NCBI GenBank assembly: GCA_029558835.1
Contig: JAKQDH010000066.1
Coordinates: 1 to 64,000 of the forward strand
Reading direction: 5' to 3'
From: Planctomycetota bacterium
GTDB taxonomy: Bacteria > Planctomycetota > Phycisphaerae > UBA1845
Length of the DNA stretch: 64,000 nt
Notes under the pieces: generated by a model
What the model was told of the DNA's origin: nothing
What the model saw: only the letters and a program-made list of their open reading frames with translations
Database searches by the model: none
Translations under genes and position numbers: made by a program
In this document: one piece after another, positions 46,740 through 56,030 of the stretch
Layout of the letters: every line of letters begins with the position of its first letter
Position numbering within the stretch: position 1 is the stretch's first letter

Positions 46740-49700
46740 CTACTTGGATGCGGCGTTGCCGCGGTTGCCTTGGGGGCCCACCGGCAGCAGTCGGGCGGCG
46801 TCGGTGACGGCGTCGATCTTGGCGGCGTAGCTGCTGCGTTGGGCGATGTCCTCGTCCGTGACCAGGTGCACGTCCAGCAGGCCGGCGGTACGGGCGCCGG
46901 TGCGCAGGTAGTTCATCTCGCTGAGGCAGAGGCTCCAACCCTCGAACCACTGCAGCAGCGCGGCCCGCTGCGCCTCGGTGCCGCGGAAGTGCACCAGCAG
47001 GTCGATGTCGCTGGCAGGGCCGGCCGTGGCGTTCTTGGTGCTGCCGAAGACGTACAACGCCACGACGCCGAAACGGGACGGCTCCAACTGCTCGGCCACG
47101 CGCTCCGCCATGCGCATCCGCCAGCGCCAATGGTCCTCCGGCTCGGTGCCCGCGTACGGGCGTCCGTCGGTAGCGGGCCTGGACGTGGAGGCCGGATCAG
47201 CCAGGATGCCCACGGCCTCCTCGAGATCAGCGTTCATCAACACCCGCAGAACCTTGCCCCGGGTCACCCGCGGCACGTCGATGACGCGCACGCAGTTCTC
47301 CAGGGCCGCGTATTCCGGCGCCACGCTGGAGAGCACGTTCGGCGATTGCGTCAGGAACTGGTGGTTGAAGATGATGCCTTCGTCGTCGGGATAGAGCGGC
47401 AGATAGCGAATGGACGCCTCCACCAGGTCCTGGAAGAAGTGCGTGCCGAAGGAAAGATCAGGAACGTAGTTGCCTTTCTTGCGCGCGATCTCAATGAGGA
47501 CGGCCGTGTTGTTGATGTCCGAGTAGGTCACTTTGACGCCGAGCTTCACGTCGCCGCGGCTGCCCCAGCGGCCCGGTCCCATGAGCACGAACTGGTGCTT
47601 GGGCAGCACGGCGTTGAGCTTGCCAACCGCCCGCCCGACGGCCACCAGGCCTTGCAGGTCGGCGATTTCGGCGTAGGCATCGGGATCGATGTAGACGATG
47701 TGGGTCACATCGGGCACCCGGCCGTTGGAGACATAGCGGTTAGCCGAGAAGATGATCTGTTCCCTGGACAGGTCCCGGGGAATGGCGGCCGGCATGGCCT
47801 GGGTGGTGTGGCTCTGGGCCCGGCATTGCAGGAGATACAGGTACTTGCCGTCGGAGGCAAACTCAATGTCCACCGGCGTGCCGAGACCGTCCTCGAGGGC
47901 CTGCAGCAGCGCGTGAATCTGCTTGATGAACGGGGTGCGTTGCACCAACCCGTTGCAGGTCACCACGACGTCGCGGGGGTCGCATTCGAGGTGCCCCCCG
48001 ACGGGCTCGCGGATGATGTCGCGGTCACACACGGAGACCAGTTGCCCGAGACCGGGCAGTTGGTGCCCGCCCTGGCGCAGGAAGTCGGTGACGGAAATCG
48101 TCTCAAAGGCGTTGTTATCGAGGTTGATGACGTCCAGTTGGGTCGGGGCATAGCGGATGACCTCATCAACGGTGACATTGACGCGCAGGCCCGGCTGCCC
48201 GGGGGCCAGCAGGATCGGATAATCGTCCGAGAGGCGGTCCACGGCCCGGGTGCCCAGGCCCGGTACGATCCGCACCAGCCCGTCCTCGCGTTTGATGCGC
48301 GGGGACCAGCGGAACTCGTTGTGGCTGAAGGCCACGCCCGCGAAGGTCGGCAGGTAGTACTTGCCCACCCGTGTGCCGACCACCTCCTGGACCATGATGC
48401 CCATGCCTTCCTGGAAATCGAGGAGGTTGCGCTCGGCCCGGTATTCGATCGGGTCGGGGCTGAAGGTGGAGGCATAGACCTCGGCAATGGCGTCAAGGAG
48501 GGCGTTGAGGCGTTCCTGCTTGGAGCCCTGGTTGGCCAGGAAGAGGCTCTTGTACTTGCCGGAGAAAGCCGCCCCGATGCGGTCCTCCAGCAGGCTCGAG
48601 CTGCGCACGATCAGCGGCACCGTGCCGAACTCATCCATCGCCACCGAGAGCCCCTTGGCAATCTCCGGGGAGAACTGGGAGTGCTTGAACACCTGGATGA
48701 TGTGGGGGTATTCCTGGCGGACCTGGTTGATCTCCTTGTACTTCTGGGTGAAGACGTCCTCGAGGTTGTTGCGGTGGACGAAGTCGTGCAGGCCGTCGGA
48801 GGTGATGTACCAGCTCTGCGGCGTCCGCACCGCGGCGAACAGCTCGGCGTGCTCCTTTGACCGCCGAATGACCTGCTCCGCCAGGAACAGCCCCGAGCTC
48901 TTACCGCCGAGCTTGCCATATCCTCGCGCCGGGCAGATCAGGCGATGCAATAAGTCGTGGAAGCTCTCGATGGACACGTACTGCTTGGCGACGTTGATGT
49001 AGTCGAGTTGATCGGTCAGGAAGCGTCGGATCAGGGAGACGGCCAACCCCTTCAGGGTGGAAAGCGGCAGCTCGACCTCGCCGGGGGCGGTGTGGTGGAA
49101 GCGGGTCAGGGCGTCGCCGATTTCCACGAGCGAGGCATACGGCGTCTCCAGCGTGGTGACGAGGAAGCCCGCCCGGTCCTCCCGGATCCAGCGCTGGATG
49201 CAGGTGACGATCTCGCGGTTGCTGAGGTGCTGCGCGGCGATGCGAAACGTCTCTTCCACGAGGTTGGCCGAGGCGGGAAACTGCCCCTTGCGTCGGGGGC
49301 GGTTGCTTTCCATCTGGACCTGCTCGTCGCCGGTCTGCCCGCCGGCGCCGAAGCGGGCGAGCAGCGCCTGGGCCTCGCTCACCCCGCTCCAGCCCAGGTG
49401 GTTGAGCATCTTGCGGGTGACGCGGAGCAACAGACTCTGGTCGCTGTGCCGCAGCAGGTCGAGGATGACGCGCCACTCGCCGGTGCGCGACTTGGCCAGT
49501 TCCTCGCGGGCCGCCCGCCAGTCCTCCAGGGCGTCGACCAACACGCGGTGGACGATGAAGCTGCTGACCCGATCGGCGATCGTAATGATGAGCTTGCGTT
49601 CTTCCTTCAGGAACGGCCCTTCGTCGGCGTTGGGCATCTGCTGGGTGTAGAAGAGTTCGATCGAACCCACGCGGTCGCCCTGCACCACCACGTCGGCCGC

Positions 49701-49949
49701 CAGGACCCAGGGAGACTCCTCAAAGCGCGGCGAGGTGAACACTGAATCCCAGAGCTTGATGCGCACCTGGGCGATGTCCGGGTATTGCACGCCGGCCGGC
49801 AGCGCCGCGATGATCTTGGGAATGATGTCCTCCGCCGTTGCGTCCGGGCTGCTGACCAGCTTCTCGATCTCGTACAGGCAGTTGAGCTCCTTGGCCCGCT
49901 CGAGCAGGTCCGCGAGGATGTTCTCAATGGGTTTGCTCAGGTCGGTCAT
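46740..49949 (-). CDS. PEP/pyruvate-binding (PPDK-N) protein with GAF-like N-terminus and nucleotidyltransferase C-terminus
   Basis: A 1069-residue cytoplasmic protein. Residues about 10-150 form a GAF-like region. Residues about 340-700 resemble the ATP-grasp/PEP-binding domain of pyruvate, phosphate dikinase (LGGKSSGLFLAEQVI, VRSSSLLEDRIGAAFSGKYK, GIMVQEVVG). The phosphohistidine and TIM-barrel domains are missing, so it is not a full PEP synthase. Residues about 900-1060 have VVALYVFGSTKNATAG and SDIDLLVHF, the GSxxxG/DxD motif of minimal nucleotidyltransferases. Start ATG 49949. It shares this layout partly with the paralogue at 50286-52061. Function unknown; the fusion hints at regulatory nucleotidylation or PEP signalling. 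Confidence 0.85.
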   Translation of the reverse strand: MTDLSKPIENILADLLERAKELNCLYEIEKLVSSPDATAEDIIPKIIAALPAGVQYPDIAQVRIKLWDSVFTSPRFEESPWVLAADVVVQGDRVGSIELFYTQQMPNADEGPFLKEERKLIITIADRVSSFIVHRVLVDALEDWRAAREELAKSRTGEWRVILDLLRHSDQSLLLRVTRKMLNHLGWSGVSEAQALLARFGAGGQTGDEQVQMESNRPRRKGQFPASANLVEETFRIAAQHLSNREIVTCIQRWIREDRAGFLVTTLETPYASLVEIGDALTRFHHTAPGEVELPLSTLKGLAVSLIRRFLTDQLDYINVAKQYVSIESFHDLLHRLICPARGYGKLGGKSSGLFLAEQVIRRSKEHAELFAAVRTPQSWYITSDGLHDFVHRNNLEDVFTQKYKEINQVRQEYPHIIQVFKHSQFSPEIAKGLSVAMDEFGTVPLIVRSSSLLEDRIGAAFSGKYKSLFLANQGSKQERLNALLDAIAEVYASTFSPDPIEYRAERNLLDFQEGMGIMVQEVVGTRVGKYYLPTFAGVAFSHNEFRWSPRIKREDGLVRIVPGLGTRAVDRLSDDYPILLAPGQPGLRVNVTVDEVIRYAPTQLDVINLDNNAFETISVTDFLRQGGHQLPGLGQLVSVCDRDIIREPVGGHLECDPRDVVVTCNGLVQRTPFIKQIHALLQALEDGLGTPVDIEFASDGKYLYLLQCRAQSHTTQAMPAAIPRDLSREQIIFSANRYVSNGRVPDVTHIVYIDPDAYAEIADLQGLVAVGRAVGKLNAVLPKHQFVLMGPGRWGSRGDVKLGVKVTYSDINNTAVLIEIARKKGNYVPDLSFGTHFFQDLVEASIRYLPLYPDDEGIIFNHQFLTQSPNVLSSVAPEYAALENCVRVIDVPRVTRGKVLRVLMNADLEEAVGILADPASTSRPATDGRPYAGTEPEDHWRWRMRMAERVAEQLEPSRFGVVALYVFGSTKNATAGPASDIDLLVHFRGTEAQRAALLQWFEGWSLCLSEMNYLRTGARTAGLLDVHLVTDEDIAQRSSYAAKIDAVTDAARLLPVGPQGNRGNAASK

Positions 49950-50027
49950 GATGGCCCTCGCAACTGTCCGGGTGCTGCGCCCATCGGCGATGGTGTGGCT
50001 CGCCGGCGGCAGCGTCCCTCACCGGCG

Positions 50028-50265
50028 GTGGCGTCGCCCCCCCGTGGCCGACGCCGGACGCCGCGCAGCATCGTCATTTCACATCGCAACGTCGGCGTCT
50101 CCTGTGTCGCCCGCGGGGGGGCGACGCTGCGCTGCTGCACAGGACCGCACCAAGGGGAAACCGCCGGGGTGGCATGCCCAAGCCGAAGGCGCCAGCATGC
50201 GGTAACGAACGGCGGCCTGTCGGTTGCGGGGGAGCATGGCGGCGCTGCGCTTGGCCATGCCACCC
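50028..50265. repeat. repeat family B and family A copies, back to back
   Basis: Family B (about 50028-50130) has GTGGCGTCGCCCCCCCGTGG and a mirrored GTGTCGCCCGCGGGGGGGCG. Family A follows (about 50140-50265) with both arms: GGGTGGCATGCCCAAGCCGA... and GCATGGCGGCGCTGCGCTTG.... These fill the whole 336-base gap between two PPDK-like genes, which are both on the minus strand. Confidence 0.75.
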
Positions 50266-50285
50266 GCTCCCCACCTGTGGTTGCC

Positions 50286-52061
50286 CTATGGCGTGGACGC
50301 ATTGAGCGTTGCACCCCCCTGCAAGATGACCCCGCGTCCGGTGCGGGCGTCGACCTTCACCAGCAGCGGGTGTACCAGCGCCACGTGGCGCACAAACGTC
50401 AGGTCGTGCCGTCCCGGCTGGTCGGCCAGCCATTGCCAGTTGATCGCCTGCCCCGTCGCGTGCGGCACGGCCAGGTAGCTTACCCGGAAGCTGGAGATGT
50501 TGTGGAAGAAGTGGGACCCCTGGCTGAGTTCCACGTTCATATTCTCCAGGGTGGCCTCGACGATCACGCGGGCCCCGGAAATCTGCGGCCAGACCACCGG
50601 AGTGCCCAGCCACGGGTCGCTGCTGCCCCAGCGTCCGAAGCCGATGAGCACGTAGGGTCGGTGTTGCTCCACCAGCACGCGGTTCACTTCCTCCAACTCG
50701 CCGGCGATCCGCGGCGTGTGCCGCGCCTCGAAGGCGTCCGGCTTAACGTAAACAACGTCCCGCAGGGTGTCGACAATGCCGTTGCCGAGCACCGCCTCGG
50801 AGGCGACCACCGCCTGCGGGCCATGAAACTCATCGTCCGTGATCCGCACCTCTTCGTCGGACACCAGCATGGGCCGGACCTGGAGGAAACCGAACCGGGC
50901 GGGCAGCCCCCTCTCCGGATCGAGCTTGACCGCAAACTCCATCTCCACGTCCGCGCGCAGCACCTTCTTGCAGACGGCCAGCAAACGGCGAAGCAGCGGC
51001 GTGAGCGGGACGTCCTCCAGCTCCAGCAGCGGGCCGAACGTCAGCGCCCGAGGGCCGGGCACGCCCATGCCCAGCGCCAACCGGTCCGAACCGGGCTCGT
51101 ACGTCGACACAAGGTAACGCAGCGTGCCATCCTGCTCGGCGTCGAGCAGCGTTCCCTTGACCAGATACTCCGTCTCGTGAATCGGGTCATACGCCGGCGG
51201 CGGCCCCATGTTCACCGCCCAGAACTCGCTCTGCGTGTTGCGCAACAGGTCGGTGTTTGAGGCAAACGGCGGGCGACGCGTCGGATGGGCGGGTGAGTAC
51301 GTCCAGCACACCCCGCCGTCCACGATCGTCTTGCCCAGCCCCAGTGCCAGGTTGACCACGCCCTCCTCCGGCCGGGCCGGCCGCGCGGGGTAGTAGTTGT
51401 ACGAGCGCGCCACGCCGGCCATCGTCGGATAGAAGCGTTCCCCGTGCCGCTGCCCGACGACCTCCTGAATGATGACGGCCATCTTCTCGTCCCGGCTCGT
51501 ATAGTCGGTGACGCGAACGTACTGCTTGGCCGCCTGGAAGAACGTCGAGGCCCAGACGAACTTGATCGCCTCCGCCAGCTTCCGAAAGCGCGTGTCCACG
51601 TCGAGCTGGTTGTTGGGGATCATCTTGGTAGCGTAGGTCCCGGCGAAGGGGTGCTTCAGGGCATCCTCAAGCAGGCTGGAGGAACGGATGGCCAGTGGTG
51701 TGTGCATCTGGGCAATCAGGGCACGCAGGTCGCCGACGATGCCGACCGGCAGTTCCGCCTTCTGGAAGGCGTGGGCGATTCGATCGTCGGGCAGGTCCGA
51801 GTAAGCCACCTCGCCGAGCTGGTTGAGCTTCATAAACCGATCAAACACGTCGGTGGCCACCACGGTCATGGTGGGGATCGTCACCGTCAGGTCTGGAAAC
51901 TCGGCCGGGTCGAAGTGGGCGGCCAGCGTCTCCTTGATGAAGGCCAGACCGCGGGCTTTGCCGCCTAAGGCACCGGTCCCGATTAGACTGAAGCTGACGT
52001 CGCCGTCGAAGAAGTTGCGGTTAAACGGCGGATACGTGCTGTCGTCCACGGGAACGGTCAT
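50286..52061 (-). CDS. PEP/pyruvate-binding (PPDK-N) protein, paralogue of 46740-49949
   Basis: A 591-residue protein containing the PPDK N-terminal ATP/PEP-binding fold: LGGKARGLAFIKETLA, then LAIRSSSLLEDALKHPFAGT, MAVIIQEVVGQRHGERFYP and GVVNLALGLGKTIVDGG. The C-terminal half (about 400-590) has LQVRPMLV, which ends the swivel, plus a segment resembling the middle of the paralogue (SGARVIVEATLENMNVELSQ...). Neither GAF-like nor nucleotidyltransferase domains are present. ATG 52061. It stands upstream of the larger paralogue with 336 bases between, so possibly one operon. Confidence 0.85.
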   Translation of the reverse strand: MTVPVDDSTYPPFNRNFFDGDVSFSLIGTGALGGKARGLAFIKETLAAHFDPAEFPDLTVTIPTMTVVATDVFDRFMKLNQLGEVAYSDLPDDRIAHAFQKAELPVGIVGDLRALIAQMHTPLAIRSSSLLEDALKHPFAGTYATKMIPNNQLDVDTRFRKLAEAIKFVWASTFFQAAKQYVRVTDYTSRDEKMAVIIQEVVGQRHGERFYPTMAGVARSYNYYPARPARPEEGVVNLALGLGKTIVDGGVCWTYSPAHPTRRPPFASNTDLLRNTQSEFWAVNMGPPPAYDPIHETEYLVKGTLLDAEQDGTLRYLVSTYEPGSDRLALGMGVPGPRALTFGPLLELEDVPLTPLLRRLLAVCKKVLRADVEMEFAVKLDPERGLPARFGFLQVRPMLVSDEEVRITDDEFHGPQAVVASEAVLGNGIVDTLRDVVYVKPDAFEARHTPRIAGELEEVNRVLVEQHRPYVLIGFGRWGSSDPWLGTPVVWPQISGARVIVEATLENMNVELSQGSHFFHNISSFRVSYLAVPHATGQAINWQWLADQPGRHDLTFVRHVALVHPLLVKVDARTGRGVILQGGATLNASTP

Positions 52062-52560
52062 GTACGCTCACCACGCGGATGCCCTGGGGCTTGCTACGCC
52101 TCCCGCGTACCGCGAGGAGACTGGGAGGCCGGGCGAATCACCGGTACGCTTCGCCCTCCCCCGGCCCCTCCGGAGCAGACCCCCCTCTTTTCCCCCCCGG
52201 TCCATGGGATTGTAACGGGCCACCCCGCAAACGGCCATCGCCCGGGGGGTAGGCGGATGGGTGGCATCGAACTTGCATGCTGGTGTGGGGTTCCGGTGGT
52301 GGGGCTTCGCCCGGCCGGCGTGCGACTGCTTCCGAACCGGCTCGCCGCGCGGGCAGGGGCAGCGCAGTGCCGCGTGGGCCCACGCCGCCCGGCCCTGTGC
52401 TTTTGGGGGGGCAACTTGTCGGTGCCGAAGGGCCCCGGCATGCTGGACGGGCGGCCGTGCTCGTGTCGGAGGAGCCTGGCGGCGCCGGGCTTGGCCACGC
52501 CACCCGCTTCGACTGCGACTTTCGATGTGACGTAGACTCTCTGAAGGAACGGCAAGAACC
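52062..52560. other. intergenic region between divergent genes
   Basis: About 500 bases that should hold promoters for gdhA and the PPDK-like genes. A repeat family A copy is at 52405-52503. Overlapping open frames on both strands are not supported. Confidence 0.5.
52405..52503. repeat. repeat family A, degenerate copy upstream of gdhA
   Basis: The right arm (about 52470-52503) reads GCCTGGCGGCGCCGGGCTTG, then GCCACGCCACCC, close to the family arm GCATGGCGGCGCTGCGCTTG. The left part (GTGCCGAAGGGCCCCGGCATGC) matches more weakly. It lies about 60 bases before the gdhA ATG. Confidence 0.55.
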
Positions 52561-53847
52561 ATGACTGCGAAATCGTTCAACGCGTTTGCGATGGCCCAGG
52601 CACAGTTCGACAAGGTGGCGGGCGTGCTCGATCTGGACGAGGCGACCCGCGAGTTGCTGCGGTATCCGTTGCGCGAATTTTCGTTTGCCATTCCGGTGCG
52701 TATGGATGACGGGCGGGCGCGCGTCTTCCGCGGCTTTCGCGTGCAGCACAACGACGCCCGCGGGCCGGGCAAGGGCGGCATCCGCTTCCACCCCCACGAG
52801 ACCATCGACACCGTCCGCGCCCTGGCCACGTGGATGACGTGGAAGTGCGCCGTGGTGGAAATCCCCCTGGGCGGCAGCAAGGGCGGCGTCGTCTGCGAGC
52901 CGCACAACCTCAGTACCCGCGAGCAGGAGCAGATCTGCCGCGGCTGGGTGCGCCAGGTGGTCCGCAACGTCGGTCCCGTGCTCGACGTGCCTGCGCCGGA
53001 CGTGATGACCAGCGCCCAGCACATGCTGTGGATGCTCGACGAGTTCGAGACCATCACCGGCGGCAAGTACCCCGGCTTCATCACCGGCAAGCCCGTCGGC
53101 ATGGGGGGCTCGCTGGGACGCACCGAGGCGACCGGCTTCGGCGTCGTCTTCACCGTGCGCGAGGCCCTCAAGGAACTTAACCTCAAGCCGGAGAACACCA
53201 CCGCCAGCGTGCAGGGCTTCGGCAACGTCGCGCAGTATGCCGTTCGCCTGTATGAGCAGATGGGCGGCAAGGTCACTTGTGTCGCCTGCTGGGACCAGCA
53301 GGACCAACAGGCCTACTCCTATTGCCGGCGCGACGGCATCGACTTCGATCAACTGCTGGGCATCACCGACCGCTTCGGCGGCATCGACAAGACCAAGGCC
53401 AAGCAGCTCGGCTATGAGATCCTGCCGGGTGATGACTGGCTGGCGCAGGACGTCGACATCCTCATCCCGGCCGCCCTGGAGAACCAGATCACCGGGGAGA
53501 ACGTCGGGCGGATCAACAAACGCGTCAAGATCATCGCCGAGGGCGCCAACGGTCCCACCACGCCCGAGGCGGACCACGTTATTCACGAGCGCGGCATTTT
53601 CGTCATCCCGGACTTCCTGGCCAACGCCGGGGGCGTCACGTGCAGCTACTTCGAGCAGGTCCAGAGTAACATGAACTATTACTGGGAGAAGGACGAAGTG
53701 CTCGGCAAGCTGGACGTGAAGATGACCTCCGCGTACATCGCGGTCAGCGAACTGGCCCGCAAGCGCAACCTCTACATGCGCGACGCCGCCTACGTGATTG
53801 CGATAGGCCGGGTGGCCCAGGCCTGCCGCGACCGCGGCTGGGTGTAG
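52561..53847 (+). CDS. gdhA: Glu/Leu/Phe/Val dehydrogenase, glutamate dehydrogenase type
   Basis: This 428-residue NAD(P)-dependent oxidoreductase interconverts glutamate and 2-oxoglutarate with ammonia. RVFRGFRVQHNDARGPGKGGIRFHP and VEIPLGGSKGG with Lys 107 are the substrate/catalytic motifs. GFGNVAQYAV begins the Rossmann domain. ANGPTTPEAD and FLANAGGVTCSYFEQVQ follow as in GDHs. The length fits the small hexameric GDH-II class. ATG 52561 follows a weak AAGGAA at 13 bases. Coenzyme choice cannot be told from these motifs. A hairpin terminator follows at 53930-53951. Confidence 0.95.
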   Translation: MTAKSFNAFAMAQAQFDKVAGVLDLDEATRELLRYPLREFSFAIPVRMDDGRARVFRGFRVQHNDARGPGKGGIRFHPHETIDTVRALATWMTWKCAVVEIPLGGSKGGVVCEPHNLSTREQEQICRGWVRQVVRNVGPVLDVPAPDVMTSAQHMLWMLDEFETITGGKYPGFITGKPVGMGGSLGRTEATGFGVVFTVREALKELNLKPENTTASVQGFGNVAQYAVRLYEQMGGKVTCVACWDQQDQQAYSYCRRDGIDFDQLLGITDRFGGIDKTKAKQLGYEILPGDDWLAQDVDILIPAALENQITGENVGRINKRVKIIAEGANGPTTPEADHVIHERGIFVIPDFLANAGGVTCSYFEQVQSNMNYYWEKDEVLGKLDVKMTSAYIAVSELARKRNLYMRDAAYVIAIGRVAQACRDRGWV

Positions 53848-54200
53848 GAACGGCGAATTGCGAATAGCGAAGAGCGAATGAAGGGTGCGGCCGGCGGCGC
53901 GCACCACGAAGCTGAGCAGTATGCACGAAGGGGAATCCGGTCGGATTCCCCTCCGTGTTTTTCGTGCTCTTCGTGGTGAGTGGCCGGCGGAAGGGGCACC
54001 ACCAAGACACCCGAACACCAGGCACGAGACAGTATGGAGCACCCCGGGGGACGGGCGCAGCCCGCATCAGCGGCGCCCGTTTTCGGATGACACGGGTCCG
54101 CGGAGGCGGGCGCGTGCCACCCGCCGCGACCGACGCGCGCGTACCGTCAGCCGCGTCGTCGCCCCTCCCGGACCGGTGCTGCTGCGCGTCGTGCCCCGCG
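53848..54200. other. intergenic region between convergent genes
   Basis: 353 bases containing the gdhA terminator hairpin. Around it are low-complexity words seen elsewhere in the window (CACCACGAAG, CACCAAGACACC near 54000, and GCGAATAGCGAAGAGCGAATG near 53860-53880). No gene is supported. Confidence 0.5.
53930..53951 (+). terminator. hairpin terminator after gdhA
   Basis: A 9-bp stem (53930-53938, GGGGAATCC, with 53943-53951) and loop GGTC lies about 80 bases past the gdhA stop, followed by a GTTTTTCG run a few bases later. Confidence 0.65.
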
Positions 54201-55985
54201 CTACTTGCCCGGAACGCAAACACAACTTGAGTCAATCGACACGTCGGCGCGGGACCAGGTCTTGCGGAAGCGCTGCTCGGCCTGGCCCGCTTCCTCCAGC
54301 GCCCCGCGCGCCTGCAAGCAGCGACTCAGCCCGTGGAGCGACCAACCGTTCTCCGGCCACTGCTCCAGGTCCGCGCGGTAGACCTGTTCCGCTTCCTCAT
54401 AGCGACCGGTGCTCAGCAGTATTGCCCCCAGCGTGTGCCTTACGGGCTGCATCCACTCCGGAGGCTCCATGTAGCGCAACTGGTCCTCCAGGGCGATCGC
54501 CTTCTGCAGCGCGCGGATCGCCGTCTCCGCGTCCCCGTGGCGATACGCGATCTCGCCGTCAAGGAAGTGCTGCGCGATCTTGAGGATGCTCTGCGCCGGG
54601 TTGATCGCCATCATGGCGTCCTCCGGCACCTGGGCGGCCGCCTGCTGAAACGCGGCGCGCTCCTGCTCGGCCAGGGCTGTGTCACCCTTCGCCGCGTAAG
54701 CCACGGCACGATTCATCCGCCACATAGCCGTCGTAATCGGCAGGTAGGAAGGCGGCGGCGGTTCCTTCAGGACGTCGTCCCAGCGTCCGAACCGCTTGAG
54801 GGCATCGTACACGGCGCCCATGTACGGATCGACCAGGGCGGCGTTCTCGCGGCGGTAGTCGTCGGGCACGCTCTCGACGGCCCCGCGGGCGGCCCGGATG
54901 GCCACCGCGCTGCGCCCCTCCATCATCGAGGCAAAGGACAACATGTGATGGTTGTGCAGCATGTACACGTGGTAGAAGCCCTGCTGCGGGGAGCGCTTGC
55001 GGTAGGCGCGGTCCGCCTCGATGGCGCGTTCGTTCTGCAGGGCGGCCTCGGCCCAGCGCCCGGTGAGCACGTAGATGTGCGACGGCATGTGCACCAGGTG
55101 TCCGGAAACGGGCACCAGATCGCACAGCCGCTGGGCTGCGAGGTTTGCCTTCTGGGGCTCTTTCGACGGCTCGACCGCGTGAATGTACAGGTGGTTGGCA
55201 CCCGGGTTGTCCGGATCCAGATGCAGCACCTCTTCGAGCACCTCAACGATCCGCAACGTCCCCGGCTGGGGACGCTGATCCTGCGTCCAGAGGTCCCACG
55301 GACGCAGGTCCATCAGCGCTTCCGCGTACAGAGTACCGACGTCCGGGTCGCGCGGGTACTCCGCCCACACCTTGGCCATCGCTTCCGCGTACGCGGCGTC
55401 CAACGCGGCGCGGTCGGCCGGGGCGGGATCGGCGTAACGCTGCCCCAGCGCCCGGATCAGCGCCTGTTCGACCGGCAAGACGCGGGCCTGGGCGGCGTTC
55501 GCCTTCTGCCATGCCTTCCAGGCGGCGGCGGCGCGCTCCGGCGACACGGCGGGATTGTTGATGTGCGGCCCGTTGCACAGCGCGATGCCCCACCAGGCCA
55601 TCGCGCAGTCGGGGTCGAGTTCCGCCGCCTTCCGGAACGCTCGAATGGCCTCATCATGGTTAAACGCATACGCCCAGATCAACCCCTGATCGAAGTACTT
55701 CTGGGCACGGGGTGACGAAGTGGTCACCTCCCGATGGTGTTTTCCCAGACCGTTGTACAGGGGAACGTCGAGTTCGCCGCCCGCGCGCACGACCGGTGAA
55801 GCAGCGAATACGACAATCAGCGTCACCGCCAGGGCCTTGGCACGACCACGGTTCGGTTCCCTCCCCCGCCACGGCAATGGCATGGTACCGGCGTCTGACC
55901 GAGGGACCCACCGGCGAGACACCCGTGCCCCATTGCGGACCGCGGACAACACCCGCGCCGGGCAGTTGAGCATTCGCGTGTACAT
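54201..55985 (-). CDS. TPR-repeat protein, exported
   Basis: A 594-residue protein with an N-terminal export signal that is unusually long: about 45 basic and mixed residues come before the hydrophobic stretch ALAVTLIVVFAASPVVRAGG. TPRs follow: AQKYFDQGLIWAYAFNHDEAI, AAELDPDCAMAWWGIALCNG, LYAEALMDLRPWDLW, then LVHMPSHIYVLTGRWAEAAL, and C-terminal PVRHTLGAILLSTGRYEEAE. The His-rich patch HVYMLHNHHMLSFASMMEG is typical of a TPR family common in planctomycetes and proteobacteria whose function is unknown. GGGAGG lies 8 bases upstream of ATG 55985. It starts 45 bases after the SBP56-like gene stops, so the two likely form an operon. Confidence 0.88.
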   Translation of the reverse strand: MYTRMLNCPARVLSAVRNGARVSRRWVPRSDAGTMPLPWRGREPNRGRAKALAVTLIVVFAASPVVRAGGELDVPLYNGLGKHHREVTTSSPRAQKYFDQGLIWAYAFNHDEAIRAFRKAAELDPDCAMAWWGIALCNGPHINNPAVSPERAAAAWKAWQKANAAQARVLPVEQALIRALGQRYADPAPADRAALDAAYAEAMAKVWAEYPRDPDVGTLYAEALMDLRPWDLWTQDQRPQPGTLRIVEVLEEVLHLDPDNPGANHLYIHAVEPSKEPQKANLAAQRLCDLVPVSGHLVHMPSHIYVLTGRWAEAALQNERAIEADRAYRKRSPQQGFYHVYMLHNHHMLSFASMMEGRSAVAIRAARGAVESVPDDYRRENAALVDPYMGAVYDALKRFGRWDDVLKEPPPPSYLPITTAMWRMNRAVAYAAKGDTALAEQERAAFQQAAAQVPEDAMMAINPAQSILKIAQHFLDGEIAYRHGDAETAIRALQKAIALEDQLRYMEPPEWMQPVRHTLGAILLSTGRYEEAEQVYRADLEQWPENGWSLHGLSRCLQARGALEEAGQAEQRFRKTWSRADVSIDSSCVCVPGK

Positions 55986-56030
55986 TCAGGTATCCTCCCT
56001 GCTTTCGTGAAGATTGACCATGACCAGTGG

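Noticed and set aside
46659-48860. Plus-strand open frame of about 730 codons opposite the PPDK-like gene
   Set aside because: The minus-strand frame has conserved ATP-grasp and nucleotidyltransferase motifs; the plus frame has none.
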